Positions 32,630 to 40,508 of a stretch of 40,569 bases of DNA are shown piece after piece. This DNA comes from Indiicoccus explosivorum (GTDB taxonomy: Bacteria; Bacillota; Bacilli; Bacillales_A; Planococcaceae): contig NZ_NHTN01000020.1 of NCBI RefSeq assembly GCF_002167005.1, forward strand, positions 1 through 40,569. The letters run 5' to 3'. Each line of letters starts with the position of its first letter. Within the stretch, counting starts at the first letter, position 1. Below the pieces are notes generated by a model that made no database searches, had not been told where the DNA came from, and saw only the letters and a program-made list of their open reading frames with translations. The translations under genes were made by a program, and so were the position numbers.

Positions 32630-33115
32630 TTATTCCCGCCCCGCCAGGAACGTCTCCGGCATGACGACCGCCACCACTTCGCCATTCGCGACTTTCTCAT
32701 CTCCCGCGAACACGTCCACAGCAACGCGCCACTTTTTCGGATGGATTTCCTGAACACGGCCCACAGCTTTCAGCGGCACTCCCTGCGGCGTCGGTTTCAA
32801 GTAATCGACGTGCAGCGACCCGGTCACAAAGCGCGGCGGCTCTTCCCCGCTTCCAGGCTCGAAGCCGTTTTTCCGGTGCAGCGCGAGCGAAGCCGAACCG
32901 GTTCCGTGGCAATCGACGAGCGATGCGATCAGTCCGCCGTAGACGAATCCCGGGATCGCCGTATGTTCACTCTTCGGCTCATAAATCGTCACCGTCTCAT
33001 CACCGTCCCACCCCGTCCGGAGCTTCAGACCGTTTTCATTCAGCCGGCCGCAGCCATAACAATGCGCGAAAGCTTCCCCATACTCGTCCTGAATCGCATG
33101 TTCCACTTGTTCCAT
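32630..33115 (-). CDS. PaaI-like hotdog-fold thioesterase
   Basis: A 161-residue protein with the hotdog pattern: HCYGCGRLNENGLKLR at the N-terminus, IPGFVYGGLIASLVDCHGT (the Gly-Gly turn with the likely catalytic Asp) and LHVDYLKPTPQGVPL. It probably hydrolyses acyl-CoA thioesters. ATG start with GGAGGGG 8 nt upstream. Monocistronic and divergent from the small gene at 33194. The substrate cannot be inferred. Confidence 0.87.
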   Translation of the reverse strand: MEQVEHAIQDEYGEAFAHCYGCGRLNENGLKLRTGWDGDETVTIYEPKSEHTAIPGFVYGGLIASLVDCHGTGSASLALHRKNGFEPGSGEEPPRFVTGSLHVDYLKPTPQGVPLKAVGRVQEIHPKKWRVAVDVFAGDEKVANGEVVAVVMPETFLAGRE

Positions 33116-33193
33116 TTCTTCAGCCCCTCCATCCCTTTATCACCTGCCATTCCATGATACCATGGGGAAAAGGCTTTGAAAGGAGCAAACACG

Positions 33194-33466
33194 ATGGATG
33201 AGCAGATTATCCGGAAGTACCGGGAAGAAGAGGAAGTGATGATCCGTCTCTTTGTCCAGTGGTGCCGGAGCCGCGACATCGACCCGGCTGCGCTGTACAC
33301 GGAAGCCTATCCCCAGCAGCCGGCCAATCCCATCCTTCAGGCGGCGATGGAACACGAGGATGAGGAGATCGACGTCAGTACCGATACGATGCTTGAAGTG
33401 CTCCAGCTTTTCGGCAATGATGATCTCGCTTTCGCGGTAGCCGAGGCAGATCACCGAGGTCAATAA
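33194..33466 (+). CDS. Small conserved hypothetical protein, 90 residues
   Basis: Unrecognised family. The protein is acidic and helical (DEQIIRKYREEEEVMIRLFVQWC at the start, ending TMLEVLQLFGNDDLAFAVAEAD). ATG 33194 with AGGAG 8 nt upstream is better supported than the upstream TTG at 33176. A terminator follows. Real coding seems secure from the ribosome site and terminator; function unknown. Confidence 0.78.
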   Translation: MDEQIIRKYREEEEVMIRLFVQWCRSRDIDPAALYTEAYPQQPANPILQAAMEHEDEEIDVSTDTMLEVLQLFGNDDLAFAVAEADHRGQ

Positions 33467-33503
33467 AGGAAGGCGGATCGGAAGCAGGCTAAACCCAGCC
33501 AAA

Positions 33504-33531
33504 AAAGCGCGGGTGCCGAAGCCCGCGCTTT
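33504..33531 (+). terminator. Terminator of the 90-residue gene
   Basis: A 10-bp stem AAAGCGCGGG / CCCGCGCTTT (33504-33513 with 33522-33531, 8-nt loop) followed by T-rich sequence (TTTGTTCATTTAT). Confidence 0.8.
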
Positions 33532-33605
33532 GTTCATTTATCGGCGTTTATTCAGAAGTGAACGGGTCACCCCGGACGCCGATTCATTCTTTTCGGACCG
33601 GACAA

Positions 33606-33692
33606 CTACAGGATCGCCACAACAGCGAGTCCGGCTGCCACCGCGATGATCATGAGTACCAGCCCTACGGCTATTTCCCATTTCTCCAGCAT
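33606..33692 (-). CDS. 28-residue single-span membrane peptide
   Basis: A very short gene: ATG at 33690-33692, TAG at 33606-33608. After MLEKWEIA it is one hydrophobic segment rich in Val, Ala, Leu and Ile, ending AVVAIL, long enough to cross the membrane once. An AAAGGAGAGGG ribosome site lies 6 nt upstream of the ATG, which is the main evidence for translation. It follows the MBL gene by 45 bp on the same strand. It could be a small membrane regulator or a type I toxin-like peptide; there is no antitoxin evidence. Confidence 0.6.
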   Translation of the reverse strand: MLEKWEIAVGLVLMIIAVAAGLAVVAIL

Positions 33693-33737
33693 TTCTTACC
33701 CTCTCCTTTATTAAAATATCCAGACGTGTTACTGATC

Positions 33738-34487
33738 CTACAGTTTATAGGCCTTTCCTGCTTCGGCCAGCTCGACCGGCCCATCAAACGCTTTTTCGGC
33801 ATCCGTCCGGATGCGTTCCAGCTCTCCGTATTGGGGCAAGTGTGTCAGCAGAAGGGTTTTCGCCGAGGCCTTGGCGGCAAGTTCCCCCGCCTGTCTGCCG
33901 CTCATGTGGCCTTCCACACGGCCGACGTGCTCTTCGAATAAATTCGATTCCGCCACGAGGAGATCAGCATCCGCCGCGAATTCCGCCAGTTCTTTCCGCC
34001 AGCCGGTATCCGCTGTGAACACTACGCTTTTTTCTCCGTCACTGAATCTCATCGCCAGGCAATAAACCGGATGCGCCGTCTTACAGAATGTCACTTCCCA
34101 TGGGCCGATCCGGACCGCCTGATCTTCTTTGATTTCATAGCCCTTTGTTACCTCTTTATACGATAGCTTTTCAAACTGCTCCGGGTCTTCTGTGTGGCCG
34201 TAAACCGGGAGCAGCCGGTCATTTCCGCCGAGCTGTTTATCGATCATGCGGGCAAACTGCAGCGGGCCGATATCCGCGATATGATCGGCGTGATAATGAC
34301 TGATGACGACGGCATCCAGCTCGCTGAGCCCCAAGTGCTTCTGAACAGACGACAGCACGCCGCTGCCGCAATCGATGAGGCAGCGGAAGCCGGCCTGTTC
34401 GAGCAGGAATGAGGACGTCGCCCCGCCCGCGGCTGGGTAGCCGCCCCAAATTCCGACGGGTGTCAATGTTAAGTCCTGAGAGGCCAT
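33738..34487 (-). CDS. MBL-fold metallohydrolase (RNase Z-like, YhfI type)
   Basis: A 249-residue metallo-beta-lactamase-fold enzyme. The metal motif SHYHADHIADIGPL (HxHxDH) and later His residues in CKTAHPVY and LLLTHLPQYG are present; VVFTADTGW holds the bridging Asp. Most similar in layout to YhfI and RNase Z-like phosphodiesterases. ATG 34487 has AGGGAG 7 nt upstream and forms TAATG with the stop of the CDF transporter gene, so the two are coupled. Substrate unknown. Confidence 0.87.
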   Translation of the reverse strand: MASQDLTLTPVGIWGGYPAAGGATSSFLLEQAGFRCLIDCGSGVLSSVQKHLGLSELDAVVISHYHADHIADIGPLQFARMIDKQLGGNDRLLPVYGHTEDPEQFEKLSYKEVTKGYEIKEDQAVRIGPWEVTFCKTAHPVYCLAMRFSDGEKSVVFTADTGWRKELAEFAADADLLVAESNLFEEHVGRVEGHMSGRQAGELAAKASAKTLLLTHLPQYGELERIRTDAEKAFDGPVELAEAGKAYKL

Positions 34488-35464
34488 TACTTTTCTCCCT
34501 TCTCCGGACCCGGCCAAGTCGCAACGCGGTCATCTTCATCGAACTCGATGATGACATCCGTCACGCCCTTCACTTCACGGATGCGGCCTTCCAGGTAATC
34601 CCGGAGATCATCGGCTTCGGCGATGGTCATTTCCGGATCCACTTCGATCTTCAGCTCCACGTGCCGGTGATCCCCTTCAGTCACAATATCGAGATCTGCA
34701 ATGTCCTGTACGTCCGGATGAGTCAGGACCCGGTCACCGACACGCTTCTGCATTTCCAAATCCGCAGCGCCGAGCGCGCCCGCTGCGTTGTCGAGGAAAA
34801 TCCGGCCGACCACGATCAGCAGCATGATACCGATCACGATGGATGCATAGCCTGTGGCGCTGTCAAAAGAAGTATAAGCCGCGATGACGACCGCGATGAG
34901 TGCCAATAAAGCACCGGAAACAGCAACAGAGTCCTCGAGGAATACGAGTTTCGTCGCCGGCTTTGCGTGTTTCAGGTTTTTGAAACTTGCCGGGATGATG
35001 CCGAGGCCGCTCGCTTTGACATCCGGCACTTCATGCATGACTTCCTTCATCGCTTTCCACAGCACGACAGCTTCGAGCACGACCGCAAGGCCAAGAACCC
35101 CGACATTCAGCCAAAACCACTCGTCTGAAGCGGCCGGATGCAGGATGTGATGGTACCCTTCCACAATCGTTTCATATGCCAGCACGCCCACCACGATGAC
35201 GGCGCCAAGCAGCACGAGGTTCACCAGCCGTCCGAACCCACCGGGGAATCGTTCTGTCGGCTCTTTTTTACTGAGCGCTGAACCGATGAAGACAAAAAAT
35301 TGGTTTGCGGCATCGCCGTAGCTGTGAAGCATTTCAGCGAACATCGCGACATTTCCGCTGATCAGGTAGGCAATGGTCTTAATGATGCCGAGTGTCGTAT
35401 TTACAACTGCCGCCCAAAGAGCAGACGTCGCCCCGCCTTTCAGCAGACCGAAGTATTCTTTCAT
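34487..35464 (-). CDS. Cation diffusion facilitator transporter (ZnT9-like)
   Basis: A membrane metal transporter of about 325 residues with six segments and a C-terminal cytoplasmic domain (HVELKIEVDPEMTIAEADDL). The first metal motif appears as MLHSYGDAANQ (HxxxD). In the fifth segment the usual second HxxxD is replaced by LEDSVAVSG, as I remember for ZnT9-like members, so metal specificity may differ from standard zinc exporters. ATG 35464 with GGGAG upstream is chosen over the longer open frame. First gene of a pair with the MBL hydrolase. Confidence 0.87.
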   Translation of the reverse strand: MKEYFGLLKGGATSALWAAVVNTTLGIIKTIAYLISGNVAMFAEMLHSYGDAANQFFVFIGSALSKKEPTERFPGGFGRLVNLVLLGAVIVVGVLAYETIVEGYHHILHPAASDEWFWLNVGVLGLAVVLEAVVLWKAMKEVMHEVPDVKASGLGIIPASFKNLKHAKPATKLVFLEDSVAVSGALLALIAVVIAAYTSFDSATGYASIVIGIMLLIVVGRIFLDNAAGALGAADLEMQKRVGDRVLTHPDVQDIADLDIVTEGDHRHVELKIEVDPEMTIAEADDLRDYLEGRIREVKGVTDVIIEFDEDDRVATWPGPEKGEK

Positions 35465-35557
35465 CTCGTCCTCTCCCTTCCTCTCTATGTATCGGCTTAT
35501 TTCCCTACTTTCCCTCATCAGCGGGAAGAAAAACGGGGAACTGAAATTCTGCGGCTC

Positions 35558-36118
35558 TTAAGAGAAAGAGGAAGGCAGCCGGACATGGAACAGCAGGATG
35601 ATTTCCGCCCAAAGCCACGCATAGAGGAACGAAAACACGCCGAGGCCGAGGAACAGCGGCACACTCGCTGCGGTATCCGTCCCGAAAAGCGGAAAACGGA
35701 TGACTGTGAGCAGAAGCATGATTCCGGAAAACAGCGCGGTCCCTCCCGCCAGCACGGTGCTGATCCGGCGCAGGGAACGTGACAGGGCATATCCGAGCGC
35801 CAGTCCGAGCAGTCCGGTCGTAAACGGAAAAATGAATAATTCCGCCGGCTGCAGTAAAACCAGCAGCCCGGCAGCAATGACATACGTGAAAACACCGCTC
35901 TTGAGGGAAGAGAGCGCAGCCAGACCGACCGGCAAAGTAGCGAAAGGGCTGACCAAGTAACCGATCCCAGGCAACAACCCCCCGGCCGACTGCAGCAGGG
36001 CAGCCAGGCAGGCCAAAAGGGCGGACATGGTCAGTTCCCTCACCTTCCCCCGCCGCTGCCCGCGATTCCTTTCCTCTTGAAGGACCGGTGCCTGCCAATA
36101 ACTTATAATCCGACTCAT
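35558..36118 (-). CDS. Integral membrane protein, 186 residues (ECF S-component-like)
   Basis: About five or six hydrophobic segments after a basic N-terminus (RNRGQRRGKVRELTMSALLAC). The pattern of a short cytoplasmic lead followed by ALLACLAALLQSAGGLLPG resembles ECF transporter substrate-binding S components and related Bacillales membrane proteins, but I cannot name a substrate. No ECF ATPase genes are adjacent. ATG with AAGGGG 8 nt upstream. It lies just downstream of the helical unknown at 36147, probably in one transcript. Confidence 0.7.
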   Translation of the reverse strand: MSRIISYWQAPVLQEERNRGQRRGKVRELTMSALLACLAALLQSAGGLLPGIGYLVSPFATLPVGLAALSSLKSGVFTYVIAAGLLVLLQPAELFIFPFTTGLLGLALGYALSRSLRRISTVLAGGTALFSGIMLLLTVIRFPLFGTDTAASVPLFLGLGVFSFLYAWLWAEIILLFHVRLPSSFS

Positions 36119-36146
36119 CGCAGCCGCCCCTTTCCCTTTGGCCTTG

Positions 36147-36701
36147 TCAGCCGAAATCCCTGCCGTACAGGACTGCGACAGCTCCGAGTTCCAACGAATA
36201 CTCCTGCAGCAGCAAGTGGTTCATCTGCTTATCACTCATGATCGGAAAAACGGTTTCCGCCACTTCTGTCAGTCCGAGGGCAAGTCCGAGCTGCTCGGCC
36301 ATGCCGAAAGCGCTCATCGCGTTCATATTCAGAAGAAGCAATTGGTGCAGGTCCTGCCAATAACCCCCCGCTTCGCCGAACAGGCTTTTCATCGATGCAA
36401 GCGAGCTGCTCAGCGTGCCGGCCGCCTTGCCGGTCAGTCCGGAAGCTTCCGGCGCTTTCCGGCCGATCAGTTCATAGAGGCGCAATATTTGCTGTTCGTG
36501 TTGCTGCGCGCGTTCCGCCATTTTTAGTATGGCCGTCTTAATGTGCTCTTCCCCGATTTTATCAGCCGTCTTTTCCGCCGCTTCCCTGAAAGCCGACTGG
36601 ACGAGCAGCAGCCGGCCAAACCACTGCTCCGTACTGTCCAGCTGTTTTTCCCAGCTCTGTTCATCGATTCCGATCAAAATCGGTGTCGTCTCATCCGCCA
36701 T
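36147..36701 (-). CDS. Helical conserved hypothetical protein, 184 residues
   Basis: Unrecognised family. The sequence is rich in amphipathic helices (WFGRLLLVQSAFREAAEKTA, AERAQQHEQQILRLYELIG, LHQLLLLNMNAMSAFGMAEQ) and looks like a ferritin-like or four-helix bundle, without an obvious complete metal site. ATG 36701 with GGAGG 7 nt upstream is preferred to the upstream in-frame ATG. It lies 14 bp after the dehydrogenase-like pseudogene on the same strand. Confidence 0.75.
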   Translation of the reverse strand: MADETTPILIGIDEQSWEKQLDSTEQWFGRLLLVQSAFREAAEKTADKIGEEHIKTAILKMAERAQQHEQQILRLYELIGRKAPEASGLTGKAAGTLSSSLASMKSLFGEAGGYWQDLHQLLLLNMNAMSAFGMAEQLGLALGLTEVAETVFPIMSDKQMNHLLLQEYSLELGAVAVLYGRDFG

Positions 36702-36715
36702 TCCGGCACCTCCAT

Positions 36716-38142
36716 TCATCGTTTAACCACTCTCCATAAGACTCCGGTATGCGCGTAGGCGAGCATATGCCCTTCGGCTACCTTTACAGCGCCGAAGTCG
36801 AGAATATAGAGACTCTTGCCGTCCGGACTGAACTTGCAGTCAACTGGCCTTGCCAGTCCGGCCGCCGGCGGCCCTGTCTTTAGTACGCGGTTGTAAACGA
36901 ACGGCTCACCTTCCCCCGTCTCCGTATCGATTTTCATGACGCGGAAGCCGTGGCTCAGGTCTTCTTCCCGCGGTGAATTGAACGGAGCCATCGTCCCCCA
37001 TTCACAGGCGAACAGCTTACCCTTGTGGCCGAACTGTCCACTCGTACAAAAATCCATTTTCGTCATACAGGAGTGAGGTTTTTCCAAGTAAGCCGGTGGT
37101 CCGGCCCATGCCGGCGGATTCTCGAGGAGCGGTTCGGCAGGCTTTCCTTTTTTCGGAAGGTGATTCTCATGCCAGACCGGGAGCCCGGTTGCCGCGATAT
37201 CCGGAAACCCGTACCAGTCCGGCACTTCCACGGTTCCGTGCGGCTTCTTCGCATTCCGGATGTGCCAGATCCGGTCCGGATCTTTCGCGACTGCCCGCTC
37301 CCCTTTTTCTTCCATATCGTTATCAGAAATATAAAGTTCCCCGTCTTCATTGAAAGCCATCCCATATGGATTCCGGATTCCCCAGGCAATCAATTCCGGG
37401 TCACTTCCATCCGGTCTGGAACGCCACACTCCGGTGGTGCACCACAGTTCTCCTTTGATGCGTTCCCCCTTTTCAGCCGGCGTACCGAACGGTTTGTAAG
37501 GACCGGTTTTTGTCAAGTACGGATACGGCATAAGCGGATTCCGGCTGAATACATTGTTTCCCGTCAATGTCACATCCTGGCCGGGGATGTCATGGGCATA
37601 AGGGTTCTTGGCCAGGTCGACTGTGTAGCCCTGTGGCAGATTGACGCCGTTCTGTGAAACAGAACCGTGCGCGAAATACATCAGCCCGTCCTTCGGATTG
37701 AATACCGGACCGCCCGGCTCATGCCAGCCCCCTGATGGAATCTGGTCGTGGATCACTTCCCTGCTCCCTGTTTCCAGGTCATATCTGACGACCCGGGCCC
37801 GGTAACCGCCTTTCAATGTCACGTACAAATGCCCTTCGTGCACCGCCAGACCGGTGGACCTCCCAAATTCTCCTCCGCGAAGACACTGAGCTCTCCGGAC
37901 GCCGTCAGTTTCAGTATGCGCGGAATCATCGCTGGCCGTGTCGGCCATGTGCTCCCGCCTTCATTGATGTAAAGAGTGCCGCTTTCGTCAAAAGCCATTC
38001 CGGTCGGAAACGACAGACCGGCTGCGACTGCTTCCGCCCTGTATCCTTCCGGCACTTCCAACTGTGCAGCATCCACGGCCGGCCGCGCTGTCGTCGGCAA
38101 GGACAAGAGCGCTTCCGTTGTCGTTTGTACTCCGATTTGCAT
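36716..38142 (-). pseudogene. Glucose/sorbosone dehydrogenase-like beta-propeller gene with a frameshift
   Basis: Two overlapping frames together encode one protein. The first begins at ATG 38142 (GGGAGG 8 nt upstream) and runs from MQIGVQTTTEALL through FPTGMAFDESGTLYINEGG to ELSVFAEEN. The second continues with FGRSTGLAVHEGHLYVTLKG to the end at 36716, with PVDCKFSPDGKSLYILDFG near the C-terminus. The break is at about 37865-37870, next to an AAA run on the plus strand; one added base there would restore E-E-N-F-G-R-S. The whole would be about 475 residues of a PQQ-type propeller dehydrogenase without a signal peptide. It may be a true decayed gene or a homopolymer sequencing error. Confidence 0.8.
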
Positions 38143-38172
38143 GGACTTCGCCTCCCTTGTTCGGATGGCTTG

Positions 38173-38181
38173 ACTATACCA
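38173..38181 (-). promoter_or_regulatory. Extended -10 promoter of the dehydrogenase-like gene
   Basis: Minus strand TGGTATAGT, an extended -10 with TATAGT at 38173-38178, about 31 bp before the start codon. It is preceded by AT-rich DNA without a clear -35. Confidence 0.5.
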
Positions 38182-38225
38182 CAATTTTCTAATAATTCTA
38201 AACAATATCCCATCCCTTCTCCCCC

Positions 38226-38250
38226 GTTTAAAGATGGCTGATCCGGGTAA
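38226..38250 (+). promoter_or_regulatory. Sigma-B promoter of the YflT-like gene
   Basis: GTTTAA (38226-38231), 13 bp, GGGTAA (38245-38250): a full match to the Bacillus sigma-B pattern. It lies 50 bp before the GTG start. The gene family is known as general-stress induced, which supports the call. Confidence 0.8.
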
Positions 38251-38300
38251 ATTAGGAATACGGACAAAATAAAGACTGACAATAACTGGAGGGATTTCAA

Positions 38301-38621
38301 GTGGCTACAGTATTAACAGTTGAAAATGCAGTCCATGCAAAACGCGAAATCGAAGGTCTTGAAGCGCAAGGATTCAGCCGTGACAACATTTACGTGTTCG
38401 CGCACGGAAAAGAACGGGAAAAAGATATTGCGGATGCACTCGATGCCGAAGTGGTCGGCGCTGGTGAAAAAGGGCTCTTCAAAAGCATGAAGCATGTCGC
38501 CAGCAAACGCGGGGATGAACTCCGCGACGAAATGCAGTCGATCGGCCTTTCCAAAACGGAAGCCGACGAGTATGAAGAAGTTCTCGATACCGGGAAACTG
38601 GTCATCGTCGCAAAAAAATAA
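38301..38621 (+). CDS. YflT-like general stress protein
   Basis: A 106-residue protein of the heat-induced stress protein YflT family. The N-terminal VENAVHAKREIEGLEAQGFS and NIYVFAHGKEREKDIADALDAE motifs are typical, followed by IGLSKTEADEYEEVLDTGKLVIVAKK. It is soluble; the biochemical function of the family is not known. GTG start with TGGAGGG 7 nt upstream. Preceded by a sigma-B promoter and followed by a terminator, so it is a single-gene unit. Confidence 0.9.
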   Translation: MATVLTVENAVHAKREIEGLEAQGFSRDNIYVFAHGKEREKDIADALDAEVVGAGEKGLFKSMKHVASKRGDELRDEMQSIGLSKTEADEYEEVLDTGKLVIVAKK

Positions 38622-38640
38622 AAGCCGTTCTTTAATTTAA

Positions 38641-38668
38641 GGCAGACCCTCAGCGGTCTGTCTTTTTG
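38641..38668 (+). terminator. Terminator of the YflT-like gene
   Basis: GGCAGACC / GGTCTGTC (38641-38648 with 38655-38662, one wobble, 6-nt loop) followed by TTTTTGTTT. Confidence 0.85.
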
Positions 38669-38730
38669 TTTGGAAAATCGGTTTCATCCGGTAAAATGGG
38701 AAATAAGGTGTAAAGACAGGAGGAATCGAA

Positions 38731-39279
38731 ATGAAGAAAGCCCTTATCAATATTGATTACACATATGATTTCGTAGCTGACGACGGCAAGCTGACGTGCG
38801 GCAAGCCCGGGCAGGCAATCGAAGAGGAAATTGTCCGGCTGACAGCAGAATTCCGGCAAAACGGTGATTACGTCGTGTTTGCGGTGGACGGCCACGACGA
38901 GGAAGATCATTTCCATCCCGAACATTCCCTTTTTCCGCCCCACAACATAAACGGCACTGCCGGCAGGGAACTTTATGGCTCTTTGAAAGATTGGTTTAAA
39001 CAGCACGAAGAGAATCCGGATGTCTATTGGATGGATAAGACGCGCTACAGCGCGTTCGCTGGAACAGACCTTGAAATGCGGCTCCGCGAGCGCGGAATCG
39101 AAGAACTTTGGCTAGTCGGCGTCTGTACGGATATCTGCATTTTGCATACCGCAGTCGATGCGTACAATAAGGGCTTCAAAATCGTGATTCCTGAAGATGC
39201 TGTGGCGAGCTTTAATCCTGATGGCCACACGGTCGCCTTGAACCATTTCAGAACATCTTTGGGGGCAGAAGTGCGATGA
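38731..39279 (+). CDS. Nicotinamidase / isochorismatase-family hydrolase (PncA-like)
   Basis: A 182-residue cysteine hydrolase. The catalytic triad Asp9, Lys103 (MDKTRYSAF) and Cys136 (VCTDICILHTA) is in place, as are the metal ligands Asp53, His55 and His71 (FPPHN). This set fits nicotinamidase, which returns nicotinamide to NAD synthesis by making nicotinic acid. ATG with AGGAGG 7 nt upstream. A sigma-A-like promoter is possible: TTGGAA (38670-38675), 16 bp, TAAAAT (38692-38697). Other isochorismatase-fold amidases cannot be excluded. Confidence 0.87.
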   Translation: MKKALINIDYTYDFVADDGKLTCGKPGQAIEEEIVRLTAEFRQNGDYVVFAVDGHDEEDHFHPEHSLFPPHNINGTAGRELYGSLKDWFKQHEENPDVYWMDKTRYSAFAGTDLEMRLRERGIEELWLVGVCTDICILHTAVDAYNKGFKIVIPEDAVASFNPDGHTVALNHFRTSLGAEVR

Positions 39280-39287
39280 CTTCTGAA

Positions 39288-39320
39288 AGGCGGACCGTAG
39301 TGGTCTGCCTTTTTCTTTTT
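39288..39320 (+). terminator. Terminator of the nicotinamidase-like gene
   Basis: AGGCGGACC / GGTCTGCCT (39288-39296 with 39302-39310, one wobble, 5-nt loop) followed by TTTTTCTTTTT. Confidence 0.9.
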
Positions 39321-39350
39321 GCACACGGGGGCTGCAGCTGGCTGGTCCCC

Positions 39351-39379
39351 TTGAAGGCGCCTTCCTTTTTTGCTATATT
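39351..39379 (+). promoter_or_regulatory. Promoter of the ykvI-like gene with an overlapping palindrome
   Basis: TTGAAG (39351-39356), 17 bp, TATATT (39374-39379). A perfect 12-bp palindrome GAAGGCGCCTTC (39353-39364) overlaps the -35 box and the spacer, where a repressor could bind. About 50 bp separate the -10 from the start codon. Confidence 0.65.
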
Positions 39380-39431
39380 GAAATAAGTTTGATTTTTTGA
39401 TTAGCATCCAAGGATCGACAAGGGGGACAAC

Positions 39432-40508
39432 ATGAAAAAAAGTCTGCAAATAGGAAGCGCTTTTATCGGCATCATCGTAGGAGCCGGTTTCGCTTCCGGC
39501 CAGGAAGTTCTGCAATACTTTACAAGTTTCGGGATGATGGGGATTGCCGGGGCGCTGCTTTCGACCGCCCTGTTCGCTTACCTCGGGATGAACCTGACAC
39601 GGCTTGGCAGCCGGATGCGCACGGATTCCCACAAGGAAGTCATATACGGCATCAGCGGCAAGACCATCGGGCGGATCGTCGACGGAATTATCATCTTCAC
39701 GCTGTTCGGCGTCGGAGTGGTCATGATCGCCGGAGCGGGTTCTCTTTTTTCGCAGCAGTTTGGACTCCCGGCTGTGCTGGGCAGTACACTGATGGCGCTT
39801 CTCGTAGCCGGGACAATCATGCTGAATGTCCAAAAAGTCATTGCGATCATCGGCGGCGTGACGCCTTTTTTGATATTAGCTGTCGTGCTGATTTCGGTAT
39901 ACAGCCTGCTGACGATGGATTCGTCTTTTCAGGCATTGAATCCAATCGCTTCTGAGCAGCCTTCGACGCTTCCGAACTGGTTCATTTCCGCCATCAATTA
40001 CGTTTCGTTCAATATCGCAGTCGGCGCTTCCATGGCGATCGTCATGGGAGGAGCAGAACCGGATGAGAAAATCGCTGCGCGCGGCGGCCTCATCGGCGGA
40101 CTCGGGCTTGGCCTGCTGATCCTGCTCAGCCACTTGGCGATCTTTTCAAAAATCACCACAGTGGCCGCAGTCGATATGCCGATGCTCGGGATTGTGAACG
40201 AAGTATCACCGGCGCTCGGGGTCGCGATGTCGTTTGTGCTGTTCGGCATGATCTTCAACACAGCCGCCAGCATGTTCTATTCGTTTTCAGCCCGGTTCAC
40301 GGCGATGGATTCTCCTAAATCCAAGCTTTTCATCTCGGTTGCCGTCCTTGTCGGCTACATCGCCAGCTTCGTCGGTTTCACGGATCTCGTCAGCCTGTTC
40401 TATCCGCTGATCGGCTATCTCGGCCTGTTCCTTGTCGGCGCAATCGTTTATGCGTCTTTCCGGAAAAGCCCGCGGACACAGACAGCGGAATCGCAAACCC
40501 CGGCTTGA
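39432..40508 (+). CDS. YkvI-family membrane transporter
   Basis: A 358-residue integral membrane protein with about ten segments, of the YkvI family related to amino acid-polyamine transporters. The N-terminal IGSAFIGIIVGAGFASGQE contains the unwound Gly-rich first segment typical of that fold, and AINYVSFNIAVGASMAIVMGG is conserved. Substrate unknown. ATG with a GGGGG site 5 nt upstream. After the stop only a short GC-rich inverted repeat (GCCGG / CCGGC around 40530-40547) is visible before the window ends. Confidence 0.87.
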   Translation: MKKSLQIGSAFIGIIVGAGFASGQEVLQYFTSFGMMGIAGALLSTALFAYLGMNLTRLGSRMRTDSHKEVIYGISGKTIGRIVDGIIIFTLFGVGVVMIAGAGSLFSQQFGLPAVLGSTLMALLVAGTIMLNVQKVIAIIGGVTPFLILAVVLISVYSLLTMDSSFQALNPIASEQPSTLPNWFISAINYVSFNIAVGASMAIVMGGAEPDEKIAARGGLIGGLGLGLLILLSHLAIFSKITTVAAVDMPMLGIVNEVSPALGVAMSFVLFGMIFNTAASMFYSFSARFTAMDSPKSKLFISVAVLVGYIASFVGFTDLVSLFYPLIGYLGLFLVGAIVYASFRKSPRTQTAESQTPA

